Shown here piece by piece: positions 1-4,862 of a stretch of DNA of 7,348 bases. Position 1 is the first letter of the stretch. Each line of letters begins with the position of its first letter. Origin of the DNA: JBBDIK01 sp964640385. Its GTDB lineage: Bacteria; Actinomycetota; UBA4738; JBBDHU01. The notes under the pieces are model-generated. The model was not told where the DNA came from. It did not search any database and worked only from the letters and a program-made list of their open reading frames with translations. The position numbers and the translations under genes were made by a program. The stretch spans positions 1 to 7,348 of the forward strand of contig CAZXFL010000051.1 of the NCBI GenBank assembly GCA_964640385.1, in the 5' to 3' direction.

Positions 1-39
1 TTCCATCAGGACCATGGCCAAAGTGCGAGCGCTGCCCAC
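1..39 (-). CDS. Possible start of a further leftward gene, cut by the window edge
   Basis: Only 13 codons are visible, so no family can be named. On the minus strand a GGAGG sits 11 nt before a GTG at 39, and the frame stays open to the window edge, with an in-frame ATG at 15 as a second possible start. The position, 26 bases after the stop of the DUF411 gene and in the same direction, would fit a further operon member. It could equally be non-coding sequence. Confidence 0.15.
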   Translation of the reverse strand, partial: MGSARTLAMVLME

Positions 40-64
40 TTTATGATGAACCTCCGGCGGCTCT

Positions 65-556
65 TCAGATGGTCATGAAAGGCTTGAGGTCCGTGCCCTG
101 GATGGCGACGATCTGGAACGGCTCCGTCTTCTCCCCGCCCATCCCCGGGCTGCCCGGCGGCATCCCCGGGAGTGCGATCCCGTCGATGCGAGGACGCTCC
201 GCGAGGAGCTTGTCGATGGCCTCCACGGGGACGTGTCCTTCGACGACGTAGTCGCCGATGACCGCGGTGTGGCAGCTCCATGCCTCTTCCGGGATCCCGA
301 GATCGGCCTTCGTTCCGGTGACGTCCGTGATGGAGACGGTCTCGACGGTGAACCCGTTGTCCTCCAGGTACGGGATGTACTCGTGACAGCAACCGCAGTC
401 GGGCGAGGCGTAGACGGTGATCGCCGGCCCGTTCCCTTCGGGCGCCGCTCGGACGCCCGGCGTCGTTCCGCCTCGTGCGCCACCTCCGCCGCCCGAGCAG
501 GCGGCGAGCAAGGTCGCGACGAGGACCCCGATCGCTGTGAGGCCGTGTCTGCGCAG
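65..556 (-). CDS. DUF411 (CopG-type) copper-binding lipoprotein
   Basis: Predicted extracytoplasmic lipoprotein of the DUF411 family, whose studied members (CopG of copper-resistance loci) bind copper through cysteines. With the CTG at 556 as start, it has 163 residues. Residues 1-20 form a lipoprotein signal: two arginines, a hydrophobic stretch and a lipobox LLAAC with the lipidated Cys at 20. A Gly-rich linker follows, then the family hallmarks: C54-G-C-C57, the SCHTAV motif (C95, H96), EGHVP (H108) and a Met/Pro/Gly stretch PGMPPGSPGMGG at about 130-141. The frame has no ATG or GTG. It is open back to a stop at 743-745, and its only TTG (511) lies inside the hydrophobic core, so it cannot begin a working signal peptide. 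The CTG at 556 has a purine-rich site upstream. The gene lies in the same direction as the redoxin and cupredoxin genes, which supports a metal-related role. Family assignment is firm; the exact start is inferred. Confidence 0.88.
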   Translation of the reverse strand: MRRHGLTAIGVLVATLLAACSGGGGGARGGTTPGVRAAPEGNGPAITVYASPDCGCCHEYIPYLEDNGFTVETVSITDVTGTKADLGIPEEAWSCHTAVIGDYVVEGHVPVEAIDKLLAERPRIDGIALPGMPPGSPGMGGEKTEPFQIVAIQGTDLKPFMTI

Positions 557-565
557 CTGGGCAAA

Positions 566-572
566 CCCCCCT
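566..572 (-). promoter_or_regulatory. Ribosome binding site supporting a CTG start
   Basis: The minus strand reads AGGGGGG, ending 9 nt before the CTG at 556. It is the only good Shine-Dalgarno-like sequence near the DUF411 gene, and it favours the CTG over the TTG at 511. A TTG at 564 is closer to the site but is out of frame. Confidence 0.45.
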
Positions 573-831
573 AAGTTCTTGGGGAACGGTAGCTCGTGTC
601 TGAAGGCTGCTCCTAGGGCCGAACGACCCGCTCCCGGAAGGCCGGAACCACCGGACGAGGATCCACGTGGTTCGTGAGCGCCCGTCAGAGGAACGTCGCC
701 GTCGGGCCCTTCGCCGGTGCGTGCATCGGATGACGTGTCGGGCTAAGGAGGCTTCAAGCACCTCGTTCACCCAGCGATAAGCTCGCGATAGCTCACTTGT
801 CGCTACAGATGGAGGGATTCTTTCCGACGCG
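573..831. other. Intergenic stretch with no recognisable gene
   Basis: Long frames run through here, but their products are rich in Arg, Ser and Pro in the way of out-of-frame translations in GC-rich DNA. I see no tRNA, CRISPR array or terminator. It presumably carries the promoter of the DUF411 gene, but I cannot point to a convincing one. Confidence 0.4.
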
Positions 832-1056
832 ATGGACGTGGCGCGAAAGCTCGGCGTGGGTGTGCGGATTATCCCCGCAGTAGCTGGGCAATCGGCGGCG
901 CGAAATGAGCCCCCTGCTTCGGATGACTTCGAAGCCATCTGGGAGAGCTACGTGATGCCGCTGGCCGGTGGAACGCTCACTCGGACGAGCGGCTCGTCGA
1001 ATCAGATACTCCAGGTCGATTGGACTGGCGTGAAGCGTCGGACTTCCAATGGCAAC
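832..1056 (+). pseudogene. Possible rightward gene remnant facing the DUF6933 gene
   Basis: From the ATG at 832 the rightward frame gives about 75 residues that look protein-like. They include an acidic/aromatic DDFEAIWESYVMPLAGGTL segment (about residues 30-48) followed by a plausible short beta-rich stretch with NQILQVDWTGV at about 57-67. A GGAGGG lies 15 nt upstream, a long spacing. The frame stays open to 1221, but beyond about 1056 it is simply antisense to the conserved part of the DUF6933 gene and looks random. I therefore read it as the 5' part of an unrecognised gene cut by a rearrangement. The resemblance to small domains of hypothetical proteins is from memory and weak. It may be a chance frame. 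Confidence 0.25.
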
Positions 1057-1454
1057 GAGGCGACCCAGTACTCGCACATGCGGGCGAACTCGACGAGAGA
1101 GCCCACGACGGCGCGATCGCTGGTCGGGGCAACGCGGATTCTTTCGGGATCGAGAGAGCCGAAGAGGTCTCTCGGCAACCCCTCGGTCACGAGTTCGAAT
1201 TCAAGGCGCGGAACGAAGTAGGAACCGATCGGGGTTAGGTCTCGCTTCCTCACGTCGGGAATCAGGAAGCAGAACAGGGTCTGCGCCTCGGCAACCAGAA
1301 GGCATTTCCTCCGATCGAGCCACAGCAGGTTGGCATAGAACTCGATCGAGGTCTCGTGGCTCGGAGCATCGACTACGCTTGCGGTTTCGCCGAGGAGCTT
1401 TCTCAGCTTCTGAGTGCACGCCAGCGTCGCGGATATCCCGTCGGGGGAGGGCAT
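1002..1454 (-). CDS. DUF6933-family protein of unknown function
   Basis: A 150-residue soluble protein with no signal peptide. It matches what I recall of DUF6933: LACTQKLRKLLG at 11-22, then FYANLLWLDRRKCLLVAEAQ (39-58) with the characteristic DRRKCLL strand, TLFCFLIPDVRKRDL at 59-73, and the C-terminal SDRAVVGSLVEF at 112-123. The function of the family is unknown. The ATG at 1454 fits the family's usual start. There is no Shine-Dalgarno, but a TAGCCT hexamer lies 6 nt before the ATG, so the message could be leaderless or read by coupling from the redoxin gene, whose stop is 32 nt upstream. The last 17 or so residues (from about 134) extend past the conserved domain and lie antisense to the rightward remnant at 832-1056, so the original C-terminus may have been replaced. 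Confidence 0.83.
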   Translation of the reverse strand: MPSPDGISATLACTQKLRKLLGETASVVDAPSHETSIEFYANLLWLDRRKCLLVAEAQTLFCFLIPDVRKRDLTPIGSYFVPRLEFELVTEGLPRDLFGSLDPERIRVAPTSDRAVVGSLVEFARMCEYWVASLPLEVRRFTPVQSTWSI

Positions 1455-1486
1455 GCGTGAAGGCTAGCAGCGGGGAAGCACCCTGC

Positions 1487-2059
1487 CTACAGGTGGGCCT
1501 TGACTTGCTCAATCAGCGTCGGCACATCGACGTACATCAAGCCCCCGTTCTCGGGCGCTCCGTAGTCACCGATCCAAGCCACGGTCCCATCCCCCTCGAC
1601 GAGAACGAACGTGTGACCCGGCTCTCCACCCATCCCCCAGGCCATCACGCCGTAGTTGGTGGAGACCTTCGCGCCGGGATCTGAGAGCAGAGGAAGGGCG
1701 ATGTCCTCCTCATCGGCGACCTCGCGCCAGGCCTCCGGCGGATCGGTCGCGATGCTCAGGAGCTCCACATCGAGCGATCTCCAGTCCCTGCTCTCCTCCA
1801 GGTCAACTACCTGGCTGATACAGCCTCCTCACCCTGGCCCCATCGAGAAGTAAAGGAGCACGGGGCGGTGTTCGGCGCGATAGACCTCGAGCGAGACGGT
1901 TTCGCCGCTCTCATCGATGAGGTCGAAGTCAGGAGCGGCCTGACCCTCGCGCAGGCTCGCAGCCAGAGACGGGGTGACCGGTGCCGATGGGGCGCGAGAA
2001 CAACTGGCGAGGCTCCCGACGAGCGCAAGCAGGGCAAGAAGCAGGAAGCGAGGACCCAT
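1487..2059 (-). CDS. Redoxin (peroxiredoxin-like) lipoprotein, probable selenoprotein with U77-x-x-C80
   Basis: A thioredoxin-fold redoxin of 190 residues, expected to be anchored outside the membrane and to do thiol or peroxide redox chemistry. Residues 1-20 are a lipoprotein signal ending in LASC (C20). The redoxin domain starts near GQAAPDFDLIDESGETVSL (39-57), reaches the active-site strand VLLYFSMGPG (67-76), and continues after the TGA at 1829-1831 in the same frame with GGCISQVVDLEES (78-90), SIATDPPEAW, LPLLSDPGAKVS and GHTFVLVEGDG, down to a TAG at 1487. Close Cys-type relatives, as I recall them, have CxxC at LLYFQEG..CxxC, so the TGA replaces the first redox cysteine. TGA is a true stop for four other genes here, so the genetic code is standard. 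A SECIS-like hairpin follows the TGA. The start is the ATG at 2059, which gives the correct signal peptide; the Shine-Dalgarno is weak and a TATTCT lies 7 nt upstream, so leaderless translation is possible. The alternative is a pseudogene or base error. A standard gene caller splits it at the TGA into a front part and a part starting at GTG 1768. Confidence 0.84.
1798..1814 (-). promoter_or_regulatory. Candidate bacterial SECIS element
   Basis: In the mRNA a perfect 6-bp stem, CCAGGU paired with ACCUGG, closes a 5-nt loop AGUUG. The stem begins 15 nt after the UGA, and the loop G (second loop base, followed by U) is 22 nt after it. Bacterial SECIS elements that bind SelB lie within the coding sequence just downstream of UGA, with a small apical loop carrying an early G, often GU, about 16-37 nt away, so this fits. 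The hairpin encodes Gln-Val-Val-Asp-Leu, so it costs little in protein sequence. Confidence 0.68.
1829..1831 (-). other. In-frame TGA, proposed selenocysteine codon (U77)
   Basis: The single in-frame TGA of the redoxin gene is preceded by Met-Gly-Pro-Gly and followed by Gly-Gly-Cys. It falls on the column of the first redox cysteine of the family. UxxC replacing CxxC is the commonest pattern among thioredoxin-fold selenoproteins. Confidence 0.78.
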
Positions 2060-2066
2060 CTCGCCC

Positions 2067-2072
2067 AGAATA
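2067..2072 (-). promoter_or_regulatory. Possible -10 element of the selenoprotein gene (leaderless?)
   Basis: TATTCT fits the actinobacterial TAnnnT pattern. It ends 7 nt before the ATG at 2059, so transcription would begin at or next to the start codon. No good -35 is seen at 17-18 nt, so this is weak. Confidence 0.2.
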
Positions 2073-2126
2073 TCGGATGCACCTGCCGACCATTGCTCCG
2101 TGCTCGTAGCAAGCCTCGCAGTCGAT

Positions 2127-2159
2127 CGGTCGCAATAGCGACCGTCGGCGCCAGCCGAC
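2127..2159. terminator. Two tandem hairpins between the zinc-ribbon and selenoprotein genes
   Basis: Two perfect inverted repeats sit back to back and share one base: 2127-2144 (7-bp stem, CGGTCGC with GCGACCG, loop of 4) and 2144-2159 (6-bp stem, GTCGGC with GCCGAC, loop of 4). They start 5 bases past the TAG of the zinc-ribbon gene on the minus strand. No T-run follows, so this may be a weak or factor-assisted terminator, an mRNA-processing or stability structure, or a protein-binding site. Confidence 0.35.
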
Positions 2160-2163
2160 CGGG

Positions 2164-2370
2164 CTAAGACCCGCCCCCTCTGGCGCTCCGCGTGACGCGG
2201 AACCCGCACGTTGCGCACCGCTCATCATCCTCGAGTTGCACGTCGCAGTACGCGCACGCGCCGTCATCCGTCGCCGGACCCTGACGGCCACGGCCGGGCA
2301 GCAGCAGGAACGTGGCCAGGACCGCCACGGCGACGATGAGGTCGTCGAGTCCGGTGCCGTGCGCGAGCAT
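2164..2370 (-). CDS. Small membrane protein with a C-terminal zinc ribbon
   Basis: A 68-residue protein that I cannot place in a named family. One hydrophobic helix spans about residues 9-25 (DDLIVAVAVLATFLLLP), followed by a short basic/Gly linker and a four-cysteine knuckle C39-x2-C42 and C52-x2-C55, the usual spacing of a minimal zinc ribbon. Positive residues flank the ribbon, which is probably cytoplasmic. The ATG at 2370 directly follows the TAG of the large membrane protein gene with no bases between, so translation is very likely coupled and the two products may work together. The intact CxxC pairs and tight coupling argue that it is a real gene in spite of its size. Confidence 0.75.
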   Translation of the reverse strand: MLAHGTGLDDLIVAVAVLATFLLLPGRGRQGPATDDGACAYCDVQLEDDERCATCGFRVTRSARGGGS

Positions 2371-3735
2371 CTAGCCGCCTGACAGGATCAGGAGTCCGAC
2401 GGCCGTGAACACGACCATGACCGCGAGCAGTGCGTACTGCGTCCGGACTGCCTGGCGGTGGGGGAACAGCGCGATCGCCCGATCGTGACCGAGCACCACG
2501 CCGGCGACATGTCCTCCGACGATCGCCGCGACCTGCACGTACCAGATCGTGATCGGACTCACGAGCGAGTAGTTGATCTCCCAGTCCACCGTCCCGAACA
2601 CGTTCCAGCCCGCGCCGAACGGATCCGAGAGCAACGCCAGACCCCACTGCCCTTCGAGGACGAGCAGCGAGAAGTAGTGCGCCACGACGTAGGCGAACGC
2701 GATCGGGACCAGACTGTGGACGAACTTCACCGACAGGGGGTGCCAGCCCTGACCCGTGATGGCCGCAGCCGCGCGCATCGCAAGGGCGTAGGCCAGGGCC
2801 ACCGCCAGGATCGTGAGGAGGAGTCCCACGGTATCGGCCATCACGCGCTGAGGTCCCGCCAGTTCCCCGACCTGCGTCGACCAGGCGCTGGTGCGGGTGA
2901 CGCCGTCGAACGTGGTCGAACCCAGCATGACCATGACGAACGCGACCAGGCCCGGCCGCGGGGCAAGCAAGGGCAGGCCCCCGAGGAGCGGTCGGAGCAC
3001 GACCCTGCCCTCGGCGTCCCGCGAGAACGGCGCGATCCGGGCGAACAACCCGAAATAGACCGCGAACGCTTCCCCGTTCTCGTTCCACACCTGCCGCCCG
3101 AAGAGGCTCATGCCGGCGAGGGTGATCAGCGTGTAGACACCGATCGCGATGCCGATCGTTCCGGGCGTGGCCCCGTTCGGGTCGACCAGCTCCATCCACA
3201 GGAAGCCGGTCAACAGGAGCGTCGCGGGCCACTTCCCCCACGCCTTCGGATACGGGCGGGACGTGACGGCCCGGAGCCCGAGCATCCTCGCGAACGTATC
3301 CCACGGCGACAGGGTGGCCCACAGGTTCCCGAAGATGGCGTGCGCGAACGCGAGTCCCACCCAGCCCCAGACGTAGACGAGGACGGGAGCGATGTTCTCG
3401 TTCTGGCTCCCCCCGAATGCCCCCGCGATGAGGACCAAGAACAGGATGAACGAGAGTGCCCGGACGACCAGACCGACGGTGCGGTTGTTCAGGACCGCCT
3501 GAAAGATCCGGGGCAACGCGCGGCCGGATCGCGCCTCCTGCAGCCTCGGCTCTCGCCAGAGGACGGACAGCGCGACGAATGAGATGACCAGCGCAGCGGA
3601 AGCCCCGAACACGAACATCCAGCGTGGGACAGGAAGATCGACGCGACCCCCGAAACCGTGCCCGAAGGCCGGCCCGGCCGACGCCAGCACCATGAGCGCA
3701 GCCGAGCCCGCGACGAGGGGCCCGCGGTGCCTCAC
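2371..3735 (-). CDS. Polytopic membrane protein of the family often labelled fenitrothion hydrolase
   Basis: A 454-residue integral membrane protein. An N-terminal signal-like helix (5-25, ending GPAFG) is followed by the conserved-looking HGFGGRVDLPVPRWMF (26-41), then about ten membrane helices, for example near 41-60, 88-108, 116-136, 170-185, 193-212, 262-280, 300-320, 336-360, 395-417 and 432-451. Intramembrane or edge histidines (H340, H353, H409) and several Trp residues stand out and could bind a metal. I recall close relatives in actinobacterial genomes, some annotated 'fenitrothion hydrolase' from an old assignment; I would not trust that as a function. The GTG at 3735 overlaps the preceding cupredoxin stop in a GTGA, and the next gene starts directly after its TAG, so it is the core of a three-gene operon. 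A role in metal handling with the cupredoxin partner is inference. Confidence 0.92.
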   Translation of the reverse strand: MRHRGPLVAGSAALMVLASAGPAFGHGFGGRVDLPVPRWMFVFGASAALVISFVALSVLWREPRLQEARSGRALPRIFQAVLNNRTVGLVVRALSFILFLVLIAGAFGGSQNENIAPVLVYVWGWVGLAFAHAIFGNLWATLSPWDTFARMLGLRAVTSRPYPKAWGKWPATLLLTGFLWMELVDPNGATPGTIGIAIGVYTLITLAGMSLFGRQVWNENGEAFAVYFGLFARIAPFSRDAEGRVVLRPLLGGLPLLAPRPGLVAFVMVMLGSTTFDGVTRTSAWSTQVGELAGPQRVMADTVGLLLTILAVALAYALAMRAAAAITGQGWHPLSVKFVHSLVPIAFAYVVAHYFSLLVLEGQWGLALLSDPFGAGWNVFGTVDWEINYSLVSPITIWYVQVAAIVGGHVAGVVLGHDRAIALFPHRQAVRTQYALLAVMVVFTAVGLLILSGG

Positions 3736-4115
3736 GGAGCGACGTTCAGCTCGATGAGAACGATCCCTTCATCCTCGAGTTCCACCTCGAACACCCCCGG
3801 CACGCCAGCTGTGAACGACAGGACCGCCGGCGTTCCCGGTTCGACATCCGCCATCACGTCGTAGCCGTGGACGTGCACCTCGTCCGCAGCGTCCGACGTG
3901 ACGGTCAGCTCGACCTCGGTGCCGAGTGGCACGTCGAGCTCCTTCCGCCCCTGGACCTTCCCGTCGGCAACCTCCACATCCACGGCCATGATCGACGCTT
4001 CAGACGGCGACGGCGACGACACGGACGACTCGCCCTTCGGCCGAAGGACGACGAAGAGCGCAACGAGTGCCGCCGCGGCCACGACGAGCAGGATCACCTT
4101 GGCAGTTCGGTTCAT
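3732..4115 (-). CDS. Membrane-anchored cupredoxin-like protein
   Basis: A 127-residue protein: an N-terminal anchor or uncleaved signal (residues 1-24, MNRTAKVILLVVAAAALVAL then FVVL), a Ser/Pro linker (29-41), then a single beta-sandwich domain. The domain carries VPLGTEVELTVTSDAADEVHVHGYDV (about 62-87) and FTAGVPGVFEVELEDEGIVL (101-120), the pattern of small actinobacterial cupredoxin-domain proteins. H81 and H83 are candidate copper ligands, but the Cys and Met of a blue type-1 site are absent, so it may bind copper otherwise or not at all. A frame extension to 4169 exists, but GAGGAG 7 nt before the ATG at 4115 and the clean anchor sequence there decide the start. First gene of the operon; its TGA overlaps the GTG of the membrane protein gene. 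Confidence 0.86.
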   Translation of the reverse strand: MNRTAKVILLVVAAAALVALFVVLRPKGESSVSSPSPSEASIMAVDVEVADGKVQGRKELDVPLGTEVELTVTSDAADEVHVHGYDVMADVEPGTPAVLSFTAGVPGVFEVELEDEGIVLIELNVAP

Positions 4116-4122
4116 GGATGCA

Positions 4123-4128
4123 CTCCTC
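4123..4128 (-). promoter_or_regulatory. Shine-Dalgarno site of the cupredoxin gene
   Basis: GAGGAG on the minus strand lies 7 nt before the ATG at 4115. It is the best ribosome site in the cluster, and it sets the start there and not at the in-frame upstream codon at 4169. Confidence 0.7.
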
Positions 4129-4147
4129 GGCACGATAGAGCGTGAGA

Positions 4148-4176
4148 AGGCTACCGCCCCAACGGGCAACCGTCAG
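4148..4176 (-). promoter_or_regulatory. Candidate promoter of the cupredoxin operon
   Basis: On the minus strand CTGACG (4171-4176) and TAGCCT (4148-4153) are separated by exactly 17 nt. They resemble an actinobacterial housekeeping promoter (TTGACn, TAnnnT). Transcription would start near 4141 and leave a leader of about 26 nt that contains the Shine-Dalgarno site. Confidence 0.4.
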
Positions 4177-4186
4177 CCGCAAGCTC

Positions 4187-4201
4187 CGGAACGGTGTTCC
4201 G
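4187..4201. promoter_or_regulatory. 15-bp palindrome upstream of the operon promoter, possible operator
   Basis: A perfect inverted repeat, CGGAAC-GGT-GTTCCG, ends 10 bases upstream of the proposed -35. Its place and symmetry suit a dimeric regulator or activator. No regulator gene is in the window and I do not recognise the half-site. Confidence 0.33.
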
Positions 4202-4351
4202 CGCCAAGGTACTGGTGGGACCCCCCAAGCGGCGGACGGCCCGTTGCTGCAAGAGAGCTGGTCAGGCAGGAACGCTTGCGGACTAGTCGGCGCAGCTACC
4301 TGCCGTGACTCTCGCGTTGCGCCCATCGCCCCGATGGTGCAGTTCGCCTAG

Positions 4352-4615
4352 CCTCTGGCGACCTCGGCCCTGTCGCGAGTTCTGCCCCGCAGACGCTGGT
4401 CTTGCTTCATCGTTACCCCGGCCACGCTGCTGCGCTGGCACCGTGAGCTGGTCAGGCGCAAGTGGACTTACCAGACCGCGCCCGTAGGGCGCCCACCGGT
4501 AGACCCGAAGCTGGCAGCGTTGATCGTTCGCATGGCCAAGGACAACCCCCGCTGGGGTTACATGCGCATCAAGGGGGAGATCCAGAAGCTCGGAGTGCGC
4601 GTCTCGGCGACCACC
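4352..4615 (+). pseudogene. Transposase fragment (rve/DDE integrase-type), N-terminal and C-terminal parts missing
   Basis: The rightward frame codes 88 residues that are clearly transposase: SRVLPRRRWSCFIVTPATLL (8-27), RWHRELVRRKWTY (28-40), GRPPVDPKLAALIVRMAKDN (46-65) and PRWGYMRIKGEIQKLGVRVS (66-85). This is the DNA-binding helix-turn-helix part that precedes the integrase core in these elements. A TAG at 4349-4351 closes the frame on the left, and no start or recognisable upstream transposase sequence is seen, so the N-terminus is lost or decayed. On the right it runs into the assembly gap. The catalytic DDE part is not present on either side of the gap. No terminal inverted repeats are visible. 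Confidence 0.8.
4561..4615 (+). repeat. Left copy of the 55-nt sequence flanking the gap
   Basis: Identical base for base to 4716-4770. It is the last 55 bases before the N run and codes the transposase segment from Met-Arg-Ile-Lys-Gly to Ser-Ala-Thr-Thr. Most likely the shared terminal k-mer of two contigs, not a biological repeat. Confidence 0.95.
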
Positions 4616-4715
4616 NNNNNNNNNNNNNNNNNNNNNNNNNNNNNNNNNNNNNNNNNNNNNNNNNNNNNNNNNNNNNNNNNNNNNNNNNNNNNNNNNNNNN
4701 NNNNNNNNNNNNNNN
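4616..4715. other. Assembly gap of exactly 100 N
   Basis: One hundred unknown bases, a standard placeholder length. It need not reflect the true distance. Frames drawn across it are meaningless. Confidence 0.99.
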
Positions 4716-4770
4716 CATGCGCATCAAGGGGGAGATCCAGAAGCTCGGAGTGCGCGTCTCGGCGACCACC
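4716..4770 (+). repeat. Right copy of the 55-nt sequence flanking the gap
   Basis: Exact copy of 4561-4615, the first 55 bases after the N run. Directly after it the transposase homology stops: the codons after Ala-Thr-Thr no longer match the family. Confidence 0.95.
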
Positions 4771-4862
4771 CATCGGGATCCATGGCATGGACGTGTCGAA
4801 ACTCGGGCCGCTGCTGTCGCCGTCGCTGTCTCTCCTTTGCCCGTTGGGGCGGGGGCGCTGAG

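Noticed and set aside
6..938. A 310-residue leftward open frame overlapping the DUF411 gene
   Set aside because: Arg/Ser/Pro-rich product typical of the wrong frame in GC-rich DNA; the DUF411 frame under it has clear family motifs.
1487..2059. TGA read as tryptophan or glycine under an alternative genetic code
   Set aside because: TGA is the natural stop of at least four other genes in the window, and GC-rich composition does not fit such lineages.
1487..2218. Reading the redoxin as two separate genes or a simple pseudogene
   Set aside because: Same frame on both sides, one stop only, stop exactly at the redox Cys column, second Cys kept and a hairpin downstream; read-through as Sec explains more. 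The pseudogene reading is not fully excluded.
2264..3322. A 352-residue leftward frame, and a 374-residue rightward frame at 2458-3582
   Set aside because: Both are shadows of the membrane protein gene, with charge-rich low-complexity translations and no family signal.
4255..4457. A 13-nt direct repeat GAGCTGGTCAGGC at 4255-4267 and 4445-4457
   Set aside because: Short, one copy lies in transposase coding sequence, and no element ends or target-site pattern go with it; could be chance.
4561..4770. The two 55-mers as a biological direct repeat, target-site duplication or CRISPR-like repeat
   Set aside because: Only two copies, exactly abutting a 100-N placeholder, length equal to a common assembler k-mer; an assembly artefact is far likelier.
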